Of a stretch of 64,000 nucleotides of DNA, positions 1-12,477 are shown one piece after another. A program made the translations under genes and the position numbers. Within the stretch, counting starts at the first letter, position 1. Each line of letters begins with the position of its first letter. This DNA comes from Onthophagus taurus (taxonomy: Eukaryota > Arthropoda > Insecta > Coleoptera > Scarabaeidae), in assembly GCF_036711975.1 (NCBI RefSeq), contig NC_091972.1:34911001-34975000 (forward strand). Direction: 5' to 3'. Under the pieces are notes generated by a model. The model was not told the DNA's origin. It made no database searches and worked only from the letters and a program-made list of their open reading frames with translations.

Positions 1-20
1 TTCAAGTTGGTGACACACAA

Positions 21-276
21 GGTCTATAGAACATAAGGTTATCTAATTCCCTATGCCTCTGTAGTATCGATTATTACCCCGCAAATTGACGTCACTGGTT
101 CGATACAGTCAGAGTAAAAAGTTGAGTAAAAGATAGCCTATACTGTGGTACAGTCTATATAAAATATTTAAACCTCGCATCGTGTTGTGTTGTTCATAGA
201 ACCAGCTACGTCACTGACCCACCTTGCCTTTCAGAGGTGGAGAATCGGCATTGGGTAACCTTATGTTCTATAGACC
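21..276. mobile_element. Short MITE-like element with 21-bp perfect terminal inverted repeats
   Basis: The 21 bases from 21 (GGTCTATAGAACATAAGG...) recur as an exact reverse complement ending at 276. The 256 bp between them have no coding potential, which fits a non-autonomous DNA transposon. No clear target duplication is visible, and the superfamily is not identifiable from the sequence alone. Confidence 0.65.
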
Positions 277-513
277 TGGGGTGACACATTTTTCTAGTTG
301 TCAATGTGATAATTTTCGTCTATGGATGTTTAAACACGTTCTTAGCATCGAATACAAGGTCCACAATGATGAGGACATTGAACTCTGAGCAATTTCTCTT
401 ATTTTTTGAGGTGTACATCAAATTTTTTTTCCAAATGAATACATTTTGTGCTTTAACTATTTCTAATTGTCAATTCACATTTCTCTTTTCAAGTGTTACG
501 GTGTTACATCATT
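277..513. other. Unassigned AT-rich spacer
   Basis: No gene, RNA or repeat is recognised here. A 71-codon open frame at 306-521 has no recognisable features and is treated as chance. Confidence 0.5.
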
Positions 514-2110
514 TTCTATAACGTAAAATTATTTTCACTTATACAGGCTGCCTCAAATCTGAACACCTGTATATTTTATCATATTATGAATACAACTAAA
601 TTTGTTTACGTATATGTTACTATTTCACAGCGTTCATAGTTTTTGAGATATTTAATTGTTCTTCCTTAAGGTGCCCATTACAGTATCTTTTTAAAAACGA
701 TGTAAACACATTTTTTCCGATTTTGGCTTGAAACTACGTCAGACAATAGTGAAAGCCAGTAGGTAGACGATAGTATTCAAAGATATTAGGGACACTATAC
801 AGGCTGTTTATAAACCTTAGTTACTCTTGATGTTGTTCAAATGGCTTTTTCTTAAGTTTTTTATATGGAACATCCTGTATATTGTGTGCTAATTGAATTG
901 CTCATCAAGTTTCCTTTAATTAATGATAAGTATGTCATATGTTTAACTTTAATAGTTTTCCTGATATTTAGAATTTAAAGAAAAATGTGTAATAAAATGT
1001 CATTATTGTACTTAAAAAAGTGACAGAATGTAATATATTCTGTCCTTTATTTGTCACATTTTTTTTTGTCTGTCATTTGTAACTCAGGGATATTATATTA
1101 AAATACAATTAAAAAAAAACTTTAATAAATAAATAATCAAAACGTGACAAAAATACAATTAAATGGCAAAACAATAAATCCCTTTTTTAATTACTAAATT
1201 ATTTGAAGGACATGCAGCAACAAACTATAAACAATTACTAAACGTTGCTTAACAAGTAGGTATTAATTTAATTAATATGTACAAGTTGTTCAAAATGCCG
1301 CCCTTTTTCTCTTCTACAAGCATTAATGAGCTGTATAAAAAATTTTGAGGTATCTCTTAACATGTACATCTTATTTTCTCTAAACTCCTAAATTATGTGG
1401 CACAACAATTGCATATTTTATTACTTACATCTTTTTGAATCTCATAAAACACCAAGTCGCATTAAAATCTGGTATATGGCAGCAAAATTATTTTACATTA
1501 TAAAATATTAATCAAATAATAAAAGGAAGAACAAAAGAAACTGATAAAAATAGACAGAATATAATATTAAGTATAATAATGCATATTTTATTACACATTA
1601 TGCTTTAAATTCTAAATATCAGGAAAACTACTAAAGTTAGATATATGACATACTTATTATTAATTAAAGGTAACTTGATAGGCTTTCATCCAGAATACAA
1701 TACACAGGATGTTCCATTTAAAAAACTTATGAAAGAGCCATTTGAAAAACATCAAAAGTAACTAAGCTTTATGAACACGCTGTATAGCGTATCTAATATC
1801 TTTGGATACTATCATTTACCTACTGGCTTTGACTATTATCTGACATAGTTTCAAGGCAAAATTGGAAAAACTGTCGTTTTTACATCGTTTTTAAAAAGAT
1901 TCTGCAATGGACACATTTTGGAAAAACAATTGAATATCCCAGGAACTATGAACGCTATGAGTTAGGAACATATACGGTTGTATAAGCAAATTTAAATATA
2001 TTCATAATATGATCAAATATACAGGCTGTTCCATTTAAAAAAATTTCATACTCTTCGTTACGGCTAAATGGAACAACCTGTATAAGTGAAAATAATTTTA
2101 CGTAATAGAA
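514..2110. mobile_element. DNA transposon with ~500-bp terminal inverted repeats (mariner-like, decayed)
   Basis: The segment from about 514 to 1000 matches the reverse complement of about 1600-2110 with scattered mismatches and small gaps. The outermost shared block is the stretch TAACGTAAAATTATTTTCAC followed by TATACAGG. The unique centre (about 1060-1560) on the minus strand contains a run resembling the C-terminal tail of Tc1/mariner-type transposases (about 1262-1340). The arms are far longer than the usual 20-30 bp of Tc1/mariner, so this is either a long-TIR element or two head-to-head partial copies. It is clearly inactive. Confidence 0.6.
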
Positions 2111-2203
2111 AGTGGTGAGTCAAGCAACATTTGTATAAAACATTTTTGTCTTTCTCAAACTTTAGTAACTATCGTCCACCGGGATACTAATAACTCACCT
2201 GTA

Positions 2204-2771
2204 TATACAGGGTGATTTATAACATACGGAGCAGACTAAAAGGGTAGGTACTAGGAGCCAAATTGAAGATATTTTTCTAATAAAATTTTGACCACAACTT
2301 AATAATCACAAAGATATAGAACGTTAAAGTTGAAGTAATGGCCGAGCATTTCTTACCATATACGGTATTACACTACGCTTAAATTCAAACTGCGAATATT
2401 TCGGGGTTACTTAAACAATGCATAATTAATAAAAATAATAAAATCTTTATAACATAGCAGTTACGGCTATTTAAAAATTTGTTAAAACGCTCAAACGGTG
2501 GTGTTTGTTTATCGAGAACCGCTGATACCATGTTTTTATTGCTGCCAATCCAGTTGATTTGGTTACTTAGCAACGGACAAGTATTTTAATTATTCTTTAC
2601 TGAATATCAGCGGTTCACAAAAAATGGACGTTAAATTATTTAAAAAATTAACATGCGATATCTATGTAACTATTAAGTTTTTAACAAAACATTATTAAGA
2701 AAATCTCTTCAGTTTTACCTCCAGTACCTACTCTTTTAGTCTGCTCCGTATGTTATAAATCACCCTGTATA
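2204..2771. mobile_element. MITE with ~45-bp terminal inverted repeats ending TATACAGGGTGATTT
   Basis: The left end (from 2204) and right end (to 2771) are inverted copies over about 45 bp and share a GGAGCAGACTAAAAGGGTAG-like core with one or two differences. The interior of about 480 bp is AT-rich and non-coding. The ends abut TATA, compatible with a TA-type target site. The CACCCTGTATA end recurs at 4349 and, in variant form, at 62038, so this terminus class is repeated in the window. Confidence 0.75.
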
Positions 2772-3159
2772 AATAAATATATAAACGGATAAAATAGCAT
2801 AAAAAACACGTTTCATAAGAAAGCAGTCATTCATTAAAAAACTCGTGGCTTCGCCACTCGTTTTTAAACTTGAATTCGTGTATTTCAAACGTGTCTTACG
2901 AAACTTGTTTTTTAATATACTACTATAATCGTCCTCTACCCATTGAAGCAATGTTTTGATATTTTTGAGTTTTGTTTCTAAGATTGGTAAGTTATTATTA
3001 TATCCAAGCTTTTTGTTTTGGCAATTGTATCTGGATATTCTTGGCTCTTTTGGGATGAGTCAGCTTAAAGGTGTTCCAAATGAATCCATTAATATATTCA
3101 CTAACCTTGAACAACGCCAGGATTTATTGCTTGTTGAACAAAATGGTGAAATTTTGACA

Positions 3160-4190
3160 AAATTCTTTCATTTCTAGAATGTCTTGTCTAGAATGTCGAA
3201 TTGTCTAGAATGTTCTCAGTTTCATCAAAAGCACATGTAGGCTTGTAGTATTTTGGCCACCAGTTTTAATAATCTATGATATCTTCTGTTGTAACTTCCT
3301 TTACAGTAAAAGCGTTTTTGGCACTAGAAGTTATAACAAATTCAGTGAATGTATGGACATCATAAACTCTGTCACAGGGCAAAAAAAATATCCTCGCAAA
3401 GGGTGCTGCACCTTTTAACATCTTCCACTTTCAGTTAAGGCCATTGACCCTTACAAGGCCCTTGACAATTATCAGAAAACAATCGGAGTTCTTTTACATC
3501 AAAAGAAACATACTTTTCTATATACTCCATTATGAATGTAGTGACTTCATTAGGGCCTTTTGCAGCTACACCCTCATGGTAAATATAAAAAAATTATTTG
3601 TTTGTCTTTAAGTCGTGAACGCACTTACACTTAATTGAGATAGGTAAAAGAGATCTTATATAGGGATTCATATATCGATCATATATAGGGATTTATTGGG
3701 GCAGTTGTAGATTCTGCATGTAATCAAATGCAATAGCTGCAAGATCTCGCCGTTCTTTACATTCTTCTGTATTTGTTTTTGAAGCATTGTAAAACTTCTT
3801 CGCTCGTCTTTCATAAATAAGCTTTTCAGCAACAGCGGCTCTTTTTGCATTATCTCCTAGATGGACTCTTGATTTTGAGGGCTAATTCCTCATACTTGTT
3901 GCATGCGTCTACTTGGGGACGGCCAAAATGCAAATTAAAATTTTCATGAAAGAACTTAATGTAGTAACCGTATTTAATTTTTTTGTCTGGAAATTTTTTA
4001 AGAAACAACTCAAACATTGTTTTTACATTAAGCCGTGCATCTAGATACTTGAACTCTTTTCCAGAATAATGAAATTCTTTAACTGGGAATGACAAGATAT
4101 GAGTTCTAACAAGTTCTCTTTCACTTTCTTCAATGACATTTCCTTTAATATTTGTACCCCGTTTATCACAAGGAACTTCATCATTCACAA
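3160..4190 (-). pseudogene. Decayed DUF7869-type multicopy insect gene
   Basis: On the minus strand, 4188 to 3850 encodes a 112-residue piece with a pattern typical of a multicopy insect protein family: HILSFPVKEFHY, then YLDARLNV, FNLHFGRPQVDACNKYE. After a frameshift near 3850 the next frame gives DNAKRAAVAEKL... down to about 3700. Another frame at about 3590-3430 gives YHEGVAAKGPNEVTTFIMEY and LFSDNCQG, matching the DNCxGQNKN-like core of the DUF7869 part. A further C-terminal piece lies near 3350-3200. At least two frameshifts and several stops make it a pseudogene. The family's function is unknown to me; its dispersed copy number suggests mobility. Confidence 0.6.
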
Positions 4191-4386
4191 GTAAATTCTT
4201 TTAATTCGTTTCAAGCTAATACCATGAATACTTGCAAATACTCCTTAACAAATCTTTATTCTTTTTTCTTCGATATTAACAAAATGTAGAAACGATCTAT
4301 TTCTATTTATCTCATTTTTCCCCTTGAAAATAAAATCACAAGACCGTAAACACCCTGTATATTATTAATGAATTTATTAATTTAAG

Positions 4387-7300
4387 ACCTAATGGTGAAA
4401 TGACAATGGAAGAAAATTATTTTTGTACGGAAGAAAATATTCAAAGATGTATACAATTCTTAGTTGAATCGTTATCTTGGGAAAAATCACCACCGATGTT
4501 AAATTACGAATGTTTTGTGATGTTATCTGAAGATACAGACGATATCGAACACACTTGGGATCAAGCCGAACAAATTTCTAAATACGAATATGACGCACAA
4601 ATTCATTATGAATTAGGTTGTTTTTTCTTTTACAAAGAAAATTATGATTTGGCTAAAAATCACTTTAAAAGCGCCATGGATTGTTATCGTTTTGTAAAAA
4701 CATCAACTGGTTTTATGTATTTTAATGTTGAAGAATTACAAGGTTATTTAATGGCTTGTCAAGCTTCACCTGAAGAATCTAATAAGAATTTGTTACACTT
4801 ATTTAGTATATGTGTTGCCAATCATTACATGGTAAATCAATTTTAATACTTTTTATAAGATATTTCATAAAAACTTCATTTTAGGGTATTGTTAATATTT
4901 TGGTTGAAGATAATAAATATAGAGAAATTCCTTTACCCTATAGAATCAATCTTGAACTTGATATTCAAAGTGCTTTATCAAGTGGAAAATTTACAGTCGC
5001 TAGAGATTTGTTACCAAAAATTCATGCTTTAAACACAATTAGATGTATTATTGACGAAAAAGGATTACACAAATATATGCATATCACAGAAAGAAATCAA
5101 GAATTTTTAATTTGGGTGAATTAAAGAAATGTTTTGTTGTAATTGTGTTATTACTTTTGTTGTTGTAGGCAGCTGCAGCTGTGTGGGATTTCTCAAGTGT
5201 TTTTGAAAAACAATCCATTGCTGCTTATTTCGCTCAATTATCGGTTAGTAATAAAATGCCGGAATTTCTGAAAAAATTTCGATCCCAAGAAATTTTCCGT
5301 GATATCGCCCATAATCCGATTTTATTTGAGTTTGAAGAACATTCTGCTGATATTAAAATTCCTTCATTGTTGGAGAATTCAAGTTGGGATTATCCAGAAT
5401 TAACGTCTAAACGTGAGTTATATAATCTATAGTTGTTATTATTAAATCAGAACACTTTGAAACATTTTGGATGTAAAACAAGATGGATATTAATTATATG
5501 CAATAGAGGGGAAGAGAAAAGAAGATAAATTAGGGCAATTATCTAGTCCATTAATGATAATGTGATTGAAAATTAATTTTTTTAACCCTCTCTCGCATTT
5601 TTGTATGATACATACAAAAAGCCATCAGTAGGTGATGGAATTTTTAAATTAAAAAAGCTAGGTGGCCTTCATATTATAAAAAAACATTCCATCCATGTTT
5701 TGATAAATTTCCCAATATGAGGGAAACTACAATAAATCAGCATAGGTATATTTATAGATGATTTGTAGAGAATTAAATTCTCTTTCTGGTAGGCTAATAA
5801 AATATGGTAAAATTTTCGAATTTCTTGCCATTGAATCTGCAAATATAGTGATTCAATTTTTAATCATCCTATACAGGTAATTCAAATTCGACCCCCACCA
5901 TTGGGATCTCAGAAACCATAAGAGATATAGAAATGGTTAAATGGGGGCAAAGTTGCGTATCTTAGAGCTCATCATTTTTCAGCTAACTTTTGGATCTAGC
6001 CCTATTAGTTTTTAAAATATGCCTGAAAAACAAAAAAATGACATATTCGTTTTTTGCCTATAACTTCTTTATTTTTCGTTTTTTCGTAAATCTGGAAAAA
6101 CATTCTTTAGGCAGCTTTTTATGAAAAATGTCATGACACAACTACAAATTTTTTCTGACGTTTCGTTTTGAAAAAAAACATTGGCGTTCATAAGAAAAAA
6201 TAAACCTGATGATAGTTTCAATTTATTCTCTGAAGAATAATTGTGCTAATTTCAAACTTTTTTGAATGTACGTTAGCTGAGAAATAAGATTTTAAAGAGG
6301 CTGGGGAAATTTGTCGAAAAAATCTTAAAACAAAATAACTTCAAAACGAAAAACGCTAAGTATCAATAACTTGTCAAAGTCACCATATTTTTTGCATACG
6401 TTTAAAAAGTATAATAAAAACAGTAGCATTCCATGTAAAATAACGAAGTTGTGATCTACTGTTGCTAGACTGGAAGTGGCGCCCATCTTGAAAGTATTTT
6501 GTTGATCCCTGGTACCAAAATTTTAAAACTGTAGGAATATTGGAACCTAAAAAAAAGTTTTCTAACGAACCAGTTACTTGAGACACGTTTATTTAAAGTG
6601 TATATGAAATGTAAATAAAGTGTAAGTTTATATAAAAAAGGGTTGGATTGGGGTTTTCCAATATCCATTTTTTTGTTTTTCTGTAATTTCAATATGAATG
6701 TTATAGTTTCTGCATAAGCGTTCTTACCTTGCTTAAAAAGTGGAATAAATATTACATTATAAACATTTCACAGGGTGATATAATAACTTCTAACCAATCA
6801 ACCTTACGTTTTATATAGCCAGAAGATTGTGATTATTCTAAAAATATCAGCACTAATTTATTTATTTATACGTGGATGAAGTGTGAATACAACAAAAAAC
6901 GTCTACGAAGTAGTATCATCGGTATTTTATTACATTAGACGTTTTAGTGCAGATGAGTATGCGGGGCGCATCGAAACATTATTATGATAGAAATGTGTTA
7001 CAGTCTCAAGATTTTAAAGTAAAGTTGTTGGCATTGAGAATTATACCATGAAGATCAAGAAGCATTTTTAATCATTTAAGAATGACTGAAGAGAGTTTCA
7101 TGTTTTTGTTGAGGCAAGTATCCTCTAAAATACAAAAATAACATACGCATATGAGAGATGCCATTCCAGCTCACGTAAAACTGCAAGCAACTTTAAGATT
7201 TTTCGCCTCTGGAGATTCTTTTACATCCTTGCAATATATGTATCGTTTACCAAAAAGTACAATTTCTAAATTTATATGTCAAGCTTCATTTCGTGCTAGT

Positions 7301-10300
7301 CGGTCCTTATATTGTGGAATTTTCTAATTCCACAAACAAGCATATTGTTCATACGTTTCTAGAAACAGTACTGTTTCTTCTAATGTCCATTTTTTGGGCG
7401 GTTTATTAGCGGATTTGTTCATTTTATGTTTTTTTTATAAGTAAATTTCACTTTAGCGCCATAACGCTGACAACAAAGTTGTCGTAATGATTTTTGAAGA
7501 AAAATACTGTTACTTGCGCCAAAAAATAGAAGTAGCGTCAACTTTATTGGCGCTATGATTACTGGCACCAGTGTTTTTTTGCTATTTCCACATGTAAATA
7601 AACTGGCGCTGGTAATCCGTGCATGTGGGAACTTAGCTTTAGGCCTGTAATTTCCAACTCATCAGTTCTCCTGAGAACTCAACTCTCTTTGGTTGATTGT
7701 TTCGAATTTAATTTGTTTATTTCCAATGTATTTACTGTTATTACTTATGTGAACCAATAAATATTGTTTATTATTATTATTATGTTGTCCATGATTCTAT
7801 CCATCGCTTTGGAGGTCCTCTTAAAAGTCGTCGTGTCTGTGGTTATTCTCCCCACTTGATCATTCCAACCCCTTCAACGTCCTTTACGACCCCATCTGAT
7901 TATGTCTTCCACCTCACATTTATGTCTTATATCTGTTTCTTTTTCTGTGTAGCAGGATTGATGTTCGAAGGATACTTTTCGTTTTGTTGTGGTCTGCTCT
8001 TATTTCGTTATCGTATATTGCACAGGTTTTGTATATTCTTACTTTTGCCTTTTTATTCATATAGGTGTTCCAGAAGACGTCCCGAAATGAGCCTGATATT
8101 CGGCTGGCTTTGTTTGCTTGGTTTTTTACTTCCTTTATTCTATTTTGATATGATCTTGCTCTATTGCATTATTACAAGTCTGCAAATCACAGGCTTTTTA
8201 GATATAACGACAATTTTATTGAAATCAAATTGAGTTTCCTTGTCGAATTCCGATTAGTGTTTATATTTCCTCTGTCAGTCTTTGATCAATTAGTATGTGA
8301 GTATGAGGTTTAGTTATTTTATAATATCTATTATCGTTTTTGGCACATCTTTCCGTTTTAGAATATCTACTACGTTGTTTAATTTTACCCTGTCAAACGC
8401 ATTAGTAAGGTCTAGAAAACACATAAATACAGGTTTTCCTTATTCTCTACTACTTACCTGATTATGAAGATGGCATCCACGGTTATCTATTTTTCCTGAC
8501 CCCTATTATTGTCCCTTCCATAAATATGGTTATGCTCCTGCATTCATTAGGGATTTCTTTAGTTACTATTTTATTGAAGCGCTTTGTAAGTTTTGCTAAT
8601 AATTGTTGTCCTCCATATTTCAATAACATATTTATGTATCTAACCCGAGTGATTTGGTGTTTTTAATCTTTTTTTGGTATATTTTCGTCCTCTTTTTCTG
8701 GGGCTCGTGTACAATTGCTCAAAATTATACAAAGCAGCTATACAAGAAGGGTACAAGTTTCATTCAACTGGAAAACCTACCTACTAGTTGTTTGACAGAA
8801 AAAAAAATCACTTCAAATCTTGGTCACGGATGGAACGGGCTAGATCTGGAAGGCAAGGAAAACTAATCCAAAACTACTAATATAAGTATACTGGTGGAAT
8901 CAATGTAAAGAAGAACTATCTGACAAAATTCAGATCTCAAAAAATTTAGGGCAACTTGAAAAGGAAGTTGAAAACCTAATGGTTGACTTCCAACAAGTAC
9001 AACATAGTTTACTTCGACAAAGATCGGCGCCTATAGACCAATTTCATTACTTCCGAGTTTATCTAAACTTATTAAAAAATCATTTCCGAAATGTTTAACC
9101 TCAACACTAGAAACAAGAAGAGCTATATAAGATCAAATGCATAAAATCACCAACGTTACTGAAAAAGCATTAGAAGAAAAGAAAATATATGCGAAATTTT
9201 TCTTGATGTAGAATAAGCATTTGATAAAGTCTGGTACCAACAGCTTATAACCACACTAAAAGTTGTAATACCAAAATAGTATGTATGACTATGAATTGTT
9301 GAGTGATTATATTAAAAATATGTAGTTCAGAGTTAAACTTGAAAATGAATATTCCAAAATTGTTCATGAGAAATCCACCCCAATCATCTAAACCGGTGAC
9401 TGCTACCTTCGCAGATGATACTCCACTACTTATTGTGGATAAAATTTTAAAGAACATTGAAGAAGTTCTCAATAAACTTCAGGTCGCATTACATCAAATT
9501 AACTCATGAAATAACTTGAAAATAAAAAAATTTTTAAAGGGAAGAAAAAATTAGAACATCCCTTGAAGACAATTAATAACAATGACATTTCATATGCAAA
9601 TACTGCCAAGTATTTAGACATAACCTTGAAAGCAAAATTACGATGGCAAGAGCACGTAAAATAGAAGAAGATTGAATTAGAACTAAAATATAGGACAATG
9701 TATTGGCGCAAGAGTAAACAATCTGTGCTGACAATGAATAATAGATTACTGATTTATGAGCAAGCTATTAAGCGACATTGCAAATGCGCCTTGGTACATA
9801 CGGAATAGCAACCTCCACAAAGATCTTGGGGTAATCACGGTGAAAAAAGAGATTCAGAAATACGATCTCTGGCATGATCAAAAACTTCATCATATCAATG
9901 AGAAAGCCACTGAACTCTTGGTCAACAACCAGCTAACTGTTTAATAGCAATCAGGAAACTGGAGAAACTAGGGAGTAAAACTCTAGTTTAATTTTAAGTT
10001 TAGTAAAGTTGGGTTAAAAAAAATTGCTCATTAGTCAACAGACTAATTGTAATATTATGCGCTCTACGTTAGAAAAAGAGATCTTTTAACTTCCTGACAA
10101 AAAAAAGTAAGATTTGCAAACCATGCTTTGGTGATTATTTCTAAATAGCGCTTCAATTTACTTGGAAGCATATACTACGTTACCAAAACTTTCATACACA
10201 GCTCATTGTGGTCATTCTTTACCGTGTCACTAGTGGAAGGCACAAAAGTTCTTTTCCTAAGTCCTCTGAGTTTGTTAATTTTGAGTCGTTTTCGGAGGAC

Positions 10301-12477
10301 CTCCTAGGAGGTCGACTACCAGGTGTTGTGCCATCTTTTTGGTCTTCCTGGTAGACGGCTTCCTGCTGATTTTTCCTCCATTGCTACACGCGGTAAAATA
10401 TGCTCGCCCATTCTCTTTTTTGCTGTCTGCTCCAGTACAACATCCTGTATCCCGCATAATTCCCGAATGTTAATATTTTTTTTTGCCTCTTCTCGTTTTG
10501 CCTACGATAATTCTTAAAGTCTTCATTTCAGCAACCTTTTCAAACCTGATAAAAAAACTGTCGACTTTGCATGATAACTTAAAAATCCTAAATAACATAC
10601 AGATATAAAGTTGCATTGATGTGCATGGTTGGTTATATTTGCGTTAAGATAATGAAGTCACAGCTTAGGTAGCACGAATACCTAGCACTAAAACGTTTAT
10701 GGCATCAAAGTTTTTACCCAACGTTTAAATATTACACGCTTGGCCATTTATTTTGAACAAAATTTCAAACCAAGATGTAAAAAATATAAATTTTTGTGTA
10801 TTACGTGACAATTCTTTCTTACAGGAAACCCAAAATTAGAAATACGCGCTTTAGAACAACAAATAATAATGAATTACGATCCGATTAACATAAGAGACCT
10901 CCTGGTTAAAATAACGATGAAAAATTCAAATCGACCGGTTTGGAAATTAAATCCAAAATGGGAGTTACCAATTCCTCTACAAAGTGTCATCGTCAGTTTA
11001 CAAAGGGGTATACTTAATTTTTAATTGTTCATTTTCAAGAAATAAAATTTAATATAATTTTTTAGGATTTCTACAAGATTACGCTTTTATACTTTTGGCA
11101 AAATCAAGAGAACTAATAATCGCAAAAGATTGGTCAACATCTCTTCTGTTATTAAAAGCTTTAGAATCGGAAATAAAAGATTGCAATTCGGATACATCTC
11201 AAATGAATAAACTCGCCAAGTTATTAACCTGGGAAATTTTATTAGTGGAAGTAACGCAATTATTAGAAGAATGTCCAGCACCACAAATTGATAAACAAGC
11301 TTTAGCGACCGCTTGTAAAAATTGTTTGGAAACAAACGATTCGATTTTACCCCGAACAGAGGTCATAGAACAATGCGTTCTTTGCCTATTAAATTTAGGT
11401 TATTGGGACTTTTTATACGCACTTGATAAACGCGTCAGTTACTTTGAATTTGCTAAAGCGATTATTTCGGCTTGTCAAGAATTAAATAAATTTAAGGGGG
11501 AAAAAGAGAAACGATTTCCTAAAGATTTATGGGATCTTAGTAAGTTAATTTTTGAAATATAAGTAGGGTTTAAAAATTTTTTTGTAGCATTACCAGCTTT
11601 TATTTCATCATCTTCTTCATCTCAAACGAAACGTTCAGCGTCCGGTTCTTCGGTTGTCGTACATCGAGATTCGCCTATAAATAATACAAAAAATATTATT
11701 TTATCGTTTTTTACGAGATTAAGAGATGGAACTGCTTTGAGAGTTGTAATTTCTTTGTTGGCGAAGCTTCATAATATTTTGAGAGATGAAGCCCCTTTGG
11801 AGTTAAATACGGAGTATATTAATTTTTGGCCAAGCGTTGTAAGCAAGTAAGTAAAAAAAATCTTTGTTTTTAATTAAACTTTTTTAATAATTTTATTTCA
11901 TTTTAGTCCCTTACAATACAGTAGTGAAACTGTAACGGAAGTTTTATCTCAAATTGTTGAACAAGCTTTAAAATTTTACCCCCATAATCTATCTTGGTTA
12001 AGATTAATGGGTGATATAAATTTTGCAACGGAAAAATACGAACACGCTTTAAATTATTATTTAAAATCATTAATAACGGCATACGAATACTTCATAATTC
12101 CAATTCGTTCGGACGATTTTCTATTTCGTCGCATGATAAAAAGTAGCGCCTCTTTGGGTTGTTACACGCAAGCGGCTGTTTTATGCCAGTTTTTAGAAAA
12201 TCCAGATTATTTGTCGGCGTTTCATTATTTATCCGAACAAAAATCGTGTAATGATGCAGTGGATGCGTATTACAATTATTTTTGGGATACAAATATATTG
12301 GAATATCTAATACATACACATAACAAAAAAGGAGAGTTTCAAAGAAGGAAACGAGCCATTGAAAGTATTGGATTATTGGAATTGAACTCGAATAATAATG
12401 AAGAAATTGTAAGAGAGGCGAGTAACTATAGAAAAACCACGTTTTTAAGAGCTTTATGTAAACAATACGTACATTAA
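4387..12477 (+). CDS. IntS8: Integrator complex subunit 8 (5'-partial)
   Basis: Exons 4387-4831, 4885-5115, 5169-5412, 10825-11007, 11066-11539, 11588-11846 and 11907-12477 join in phase (2407 nt, about 801 codons) with GT/AG borders. INTS8 is a helical-repeat subunit of the nuclear Integrator complex, where it helps recruit PP2A to restrain paused RNA polymerase II and supports snRNA 3' processing. Family-like stretches are visible: a TPR-like block YELGCFFFYKENYDLAKNHF in the first exon, and the C-terminal block with AVLCQFLENPDYLSAFHYL, YYNYFWDTNILEYL and RALCKQYVH at the end. The human protein is about 995 residues, so roughly 190 N-terminal residues are missing. The ATG at 4400 is internal: AAG at 4384-4386 is a plausible acceptor, so the missing exons probably lie upstream of the window. 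Intron 3 is 5.4 kb and transposon-filled; the others are 48-60 bp. Confidence 0.9.
5413..6940. other. INTS8 intron 3, proximal part: unassigned repeat-like DNA
   Basis: This AT-rich stretch has no credible coding region. A sequence starting TATACAGG near 5873 and one ending CACAGGGTG near 6770-6778 resemble the transposon ends seen elsewhere in the window, but I could not pair them as inverted repeats. Confidence 0.4.
6950..7640 (+). mobile_element. PIF/Harbinger element relic with both ORFs truncated
   Basis: On the plus strand at about 6953-7283 a broken frame carries HARBI1-like N-terminal transposase sequence: HLRMTEESFMFLLRQV, THMRDAIPAHVKLQATLRF, GDSFTSLQYMYRLPKSTIS. On the minus strand from ATG 7422 to about 7280 is the start of the companion Myb/SANT-MADF-like protein (KPPKKWTLEETVLFLETYEQ, then an in-frame TAG, then KIPQYKDRLARNEA). 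The two fragments abut at about 7282, so the catalytic core has been deleted. The sequence to about 7640 contains short GGCGC-rich inverted patches that may be the right end. Confidence 0.7.
7650..7792 (+). mobile_element. 3' end of a truncated LINE with ATT-repeat tail
   Basis: A short 3'-UTR-like segment ends in AATAAATATTG followed by repeated ATT units (about 7758-7782). The same kind of tail ends the CR1-like LINE fragments at about 24716 and 54835. No coding sequence remains. Confidence 0.45.
7797..8650 (-). mobile_element. Non-LTR retrotransposon relic, RT and C-terminal region
   Basis: Read on the minus strand, 8445-8350 encodes reverse-transcriptase domain sequence with the signature FLDLTNAFDRVKLNNV. 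Lower coordinates continue as broken C-terminal sequence ending in a GPPKRWIESW tail near 7800, a type seen at the end of RTE/Jockey-like polyproteins. The 125-codon plus-strand frame at 7856-8233 is a shadow of this. Confidence 0.6.
8870..9945 (+). mobile_element. Jockey-type LINE reverse-transcriptase relic
   Basis: The broken plus-strand frame shows RT motifs in the expected order: an AFDKVWYQQL block near 9220, ATFADDTPLLIV near 9400 (the FADD catalytic box), YLDITLKAKLRW near 9610, and the Jockey C-terminal NAPWYIRNSNLHKDLGVITV near 9770-9845. Many frameshifts and stops are present. No poly(A) tail or target duplication was found. Confidence 0.75.
9946..10824. other. INTS8 intron 3, distal part, with a short LINE tail fragment
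   Basis: The minus strand at about 10500-10260 reads NIRELCGIQD-like, EEKSAGSRLPGRPKRW and LRGLRKRT patches, the C-terminal style of an RTE-like LINE. The rest is AT-rich with nothing recognisable up to the acceptor at 10823-10824. Confidence 0.4.

Noticed and set aside
4400-4846. ATG at 4400 as the INTS8 start codon
   Set aside because: The encoded sequence aligns with an internal part of INTS8 (around human residue 200) and a splice acceptor at 4386 precedes it in the correct phase.
7856-8233. 125-codon plus-strand frame resembling a membrane protein
   Set aside because: The opposite strand reads as a LINE C-terminus; the hydrophobicity is a shadow effect.
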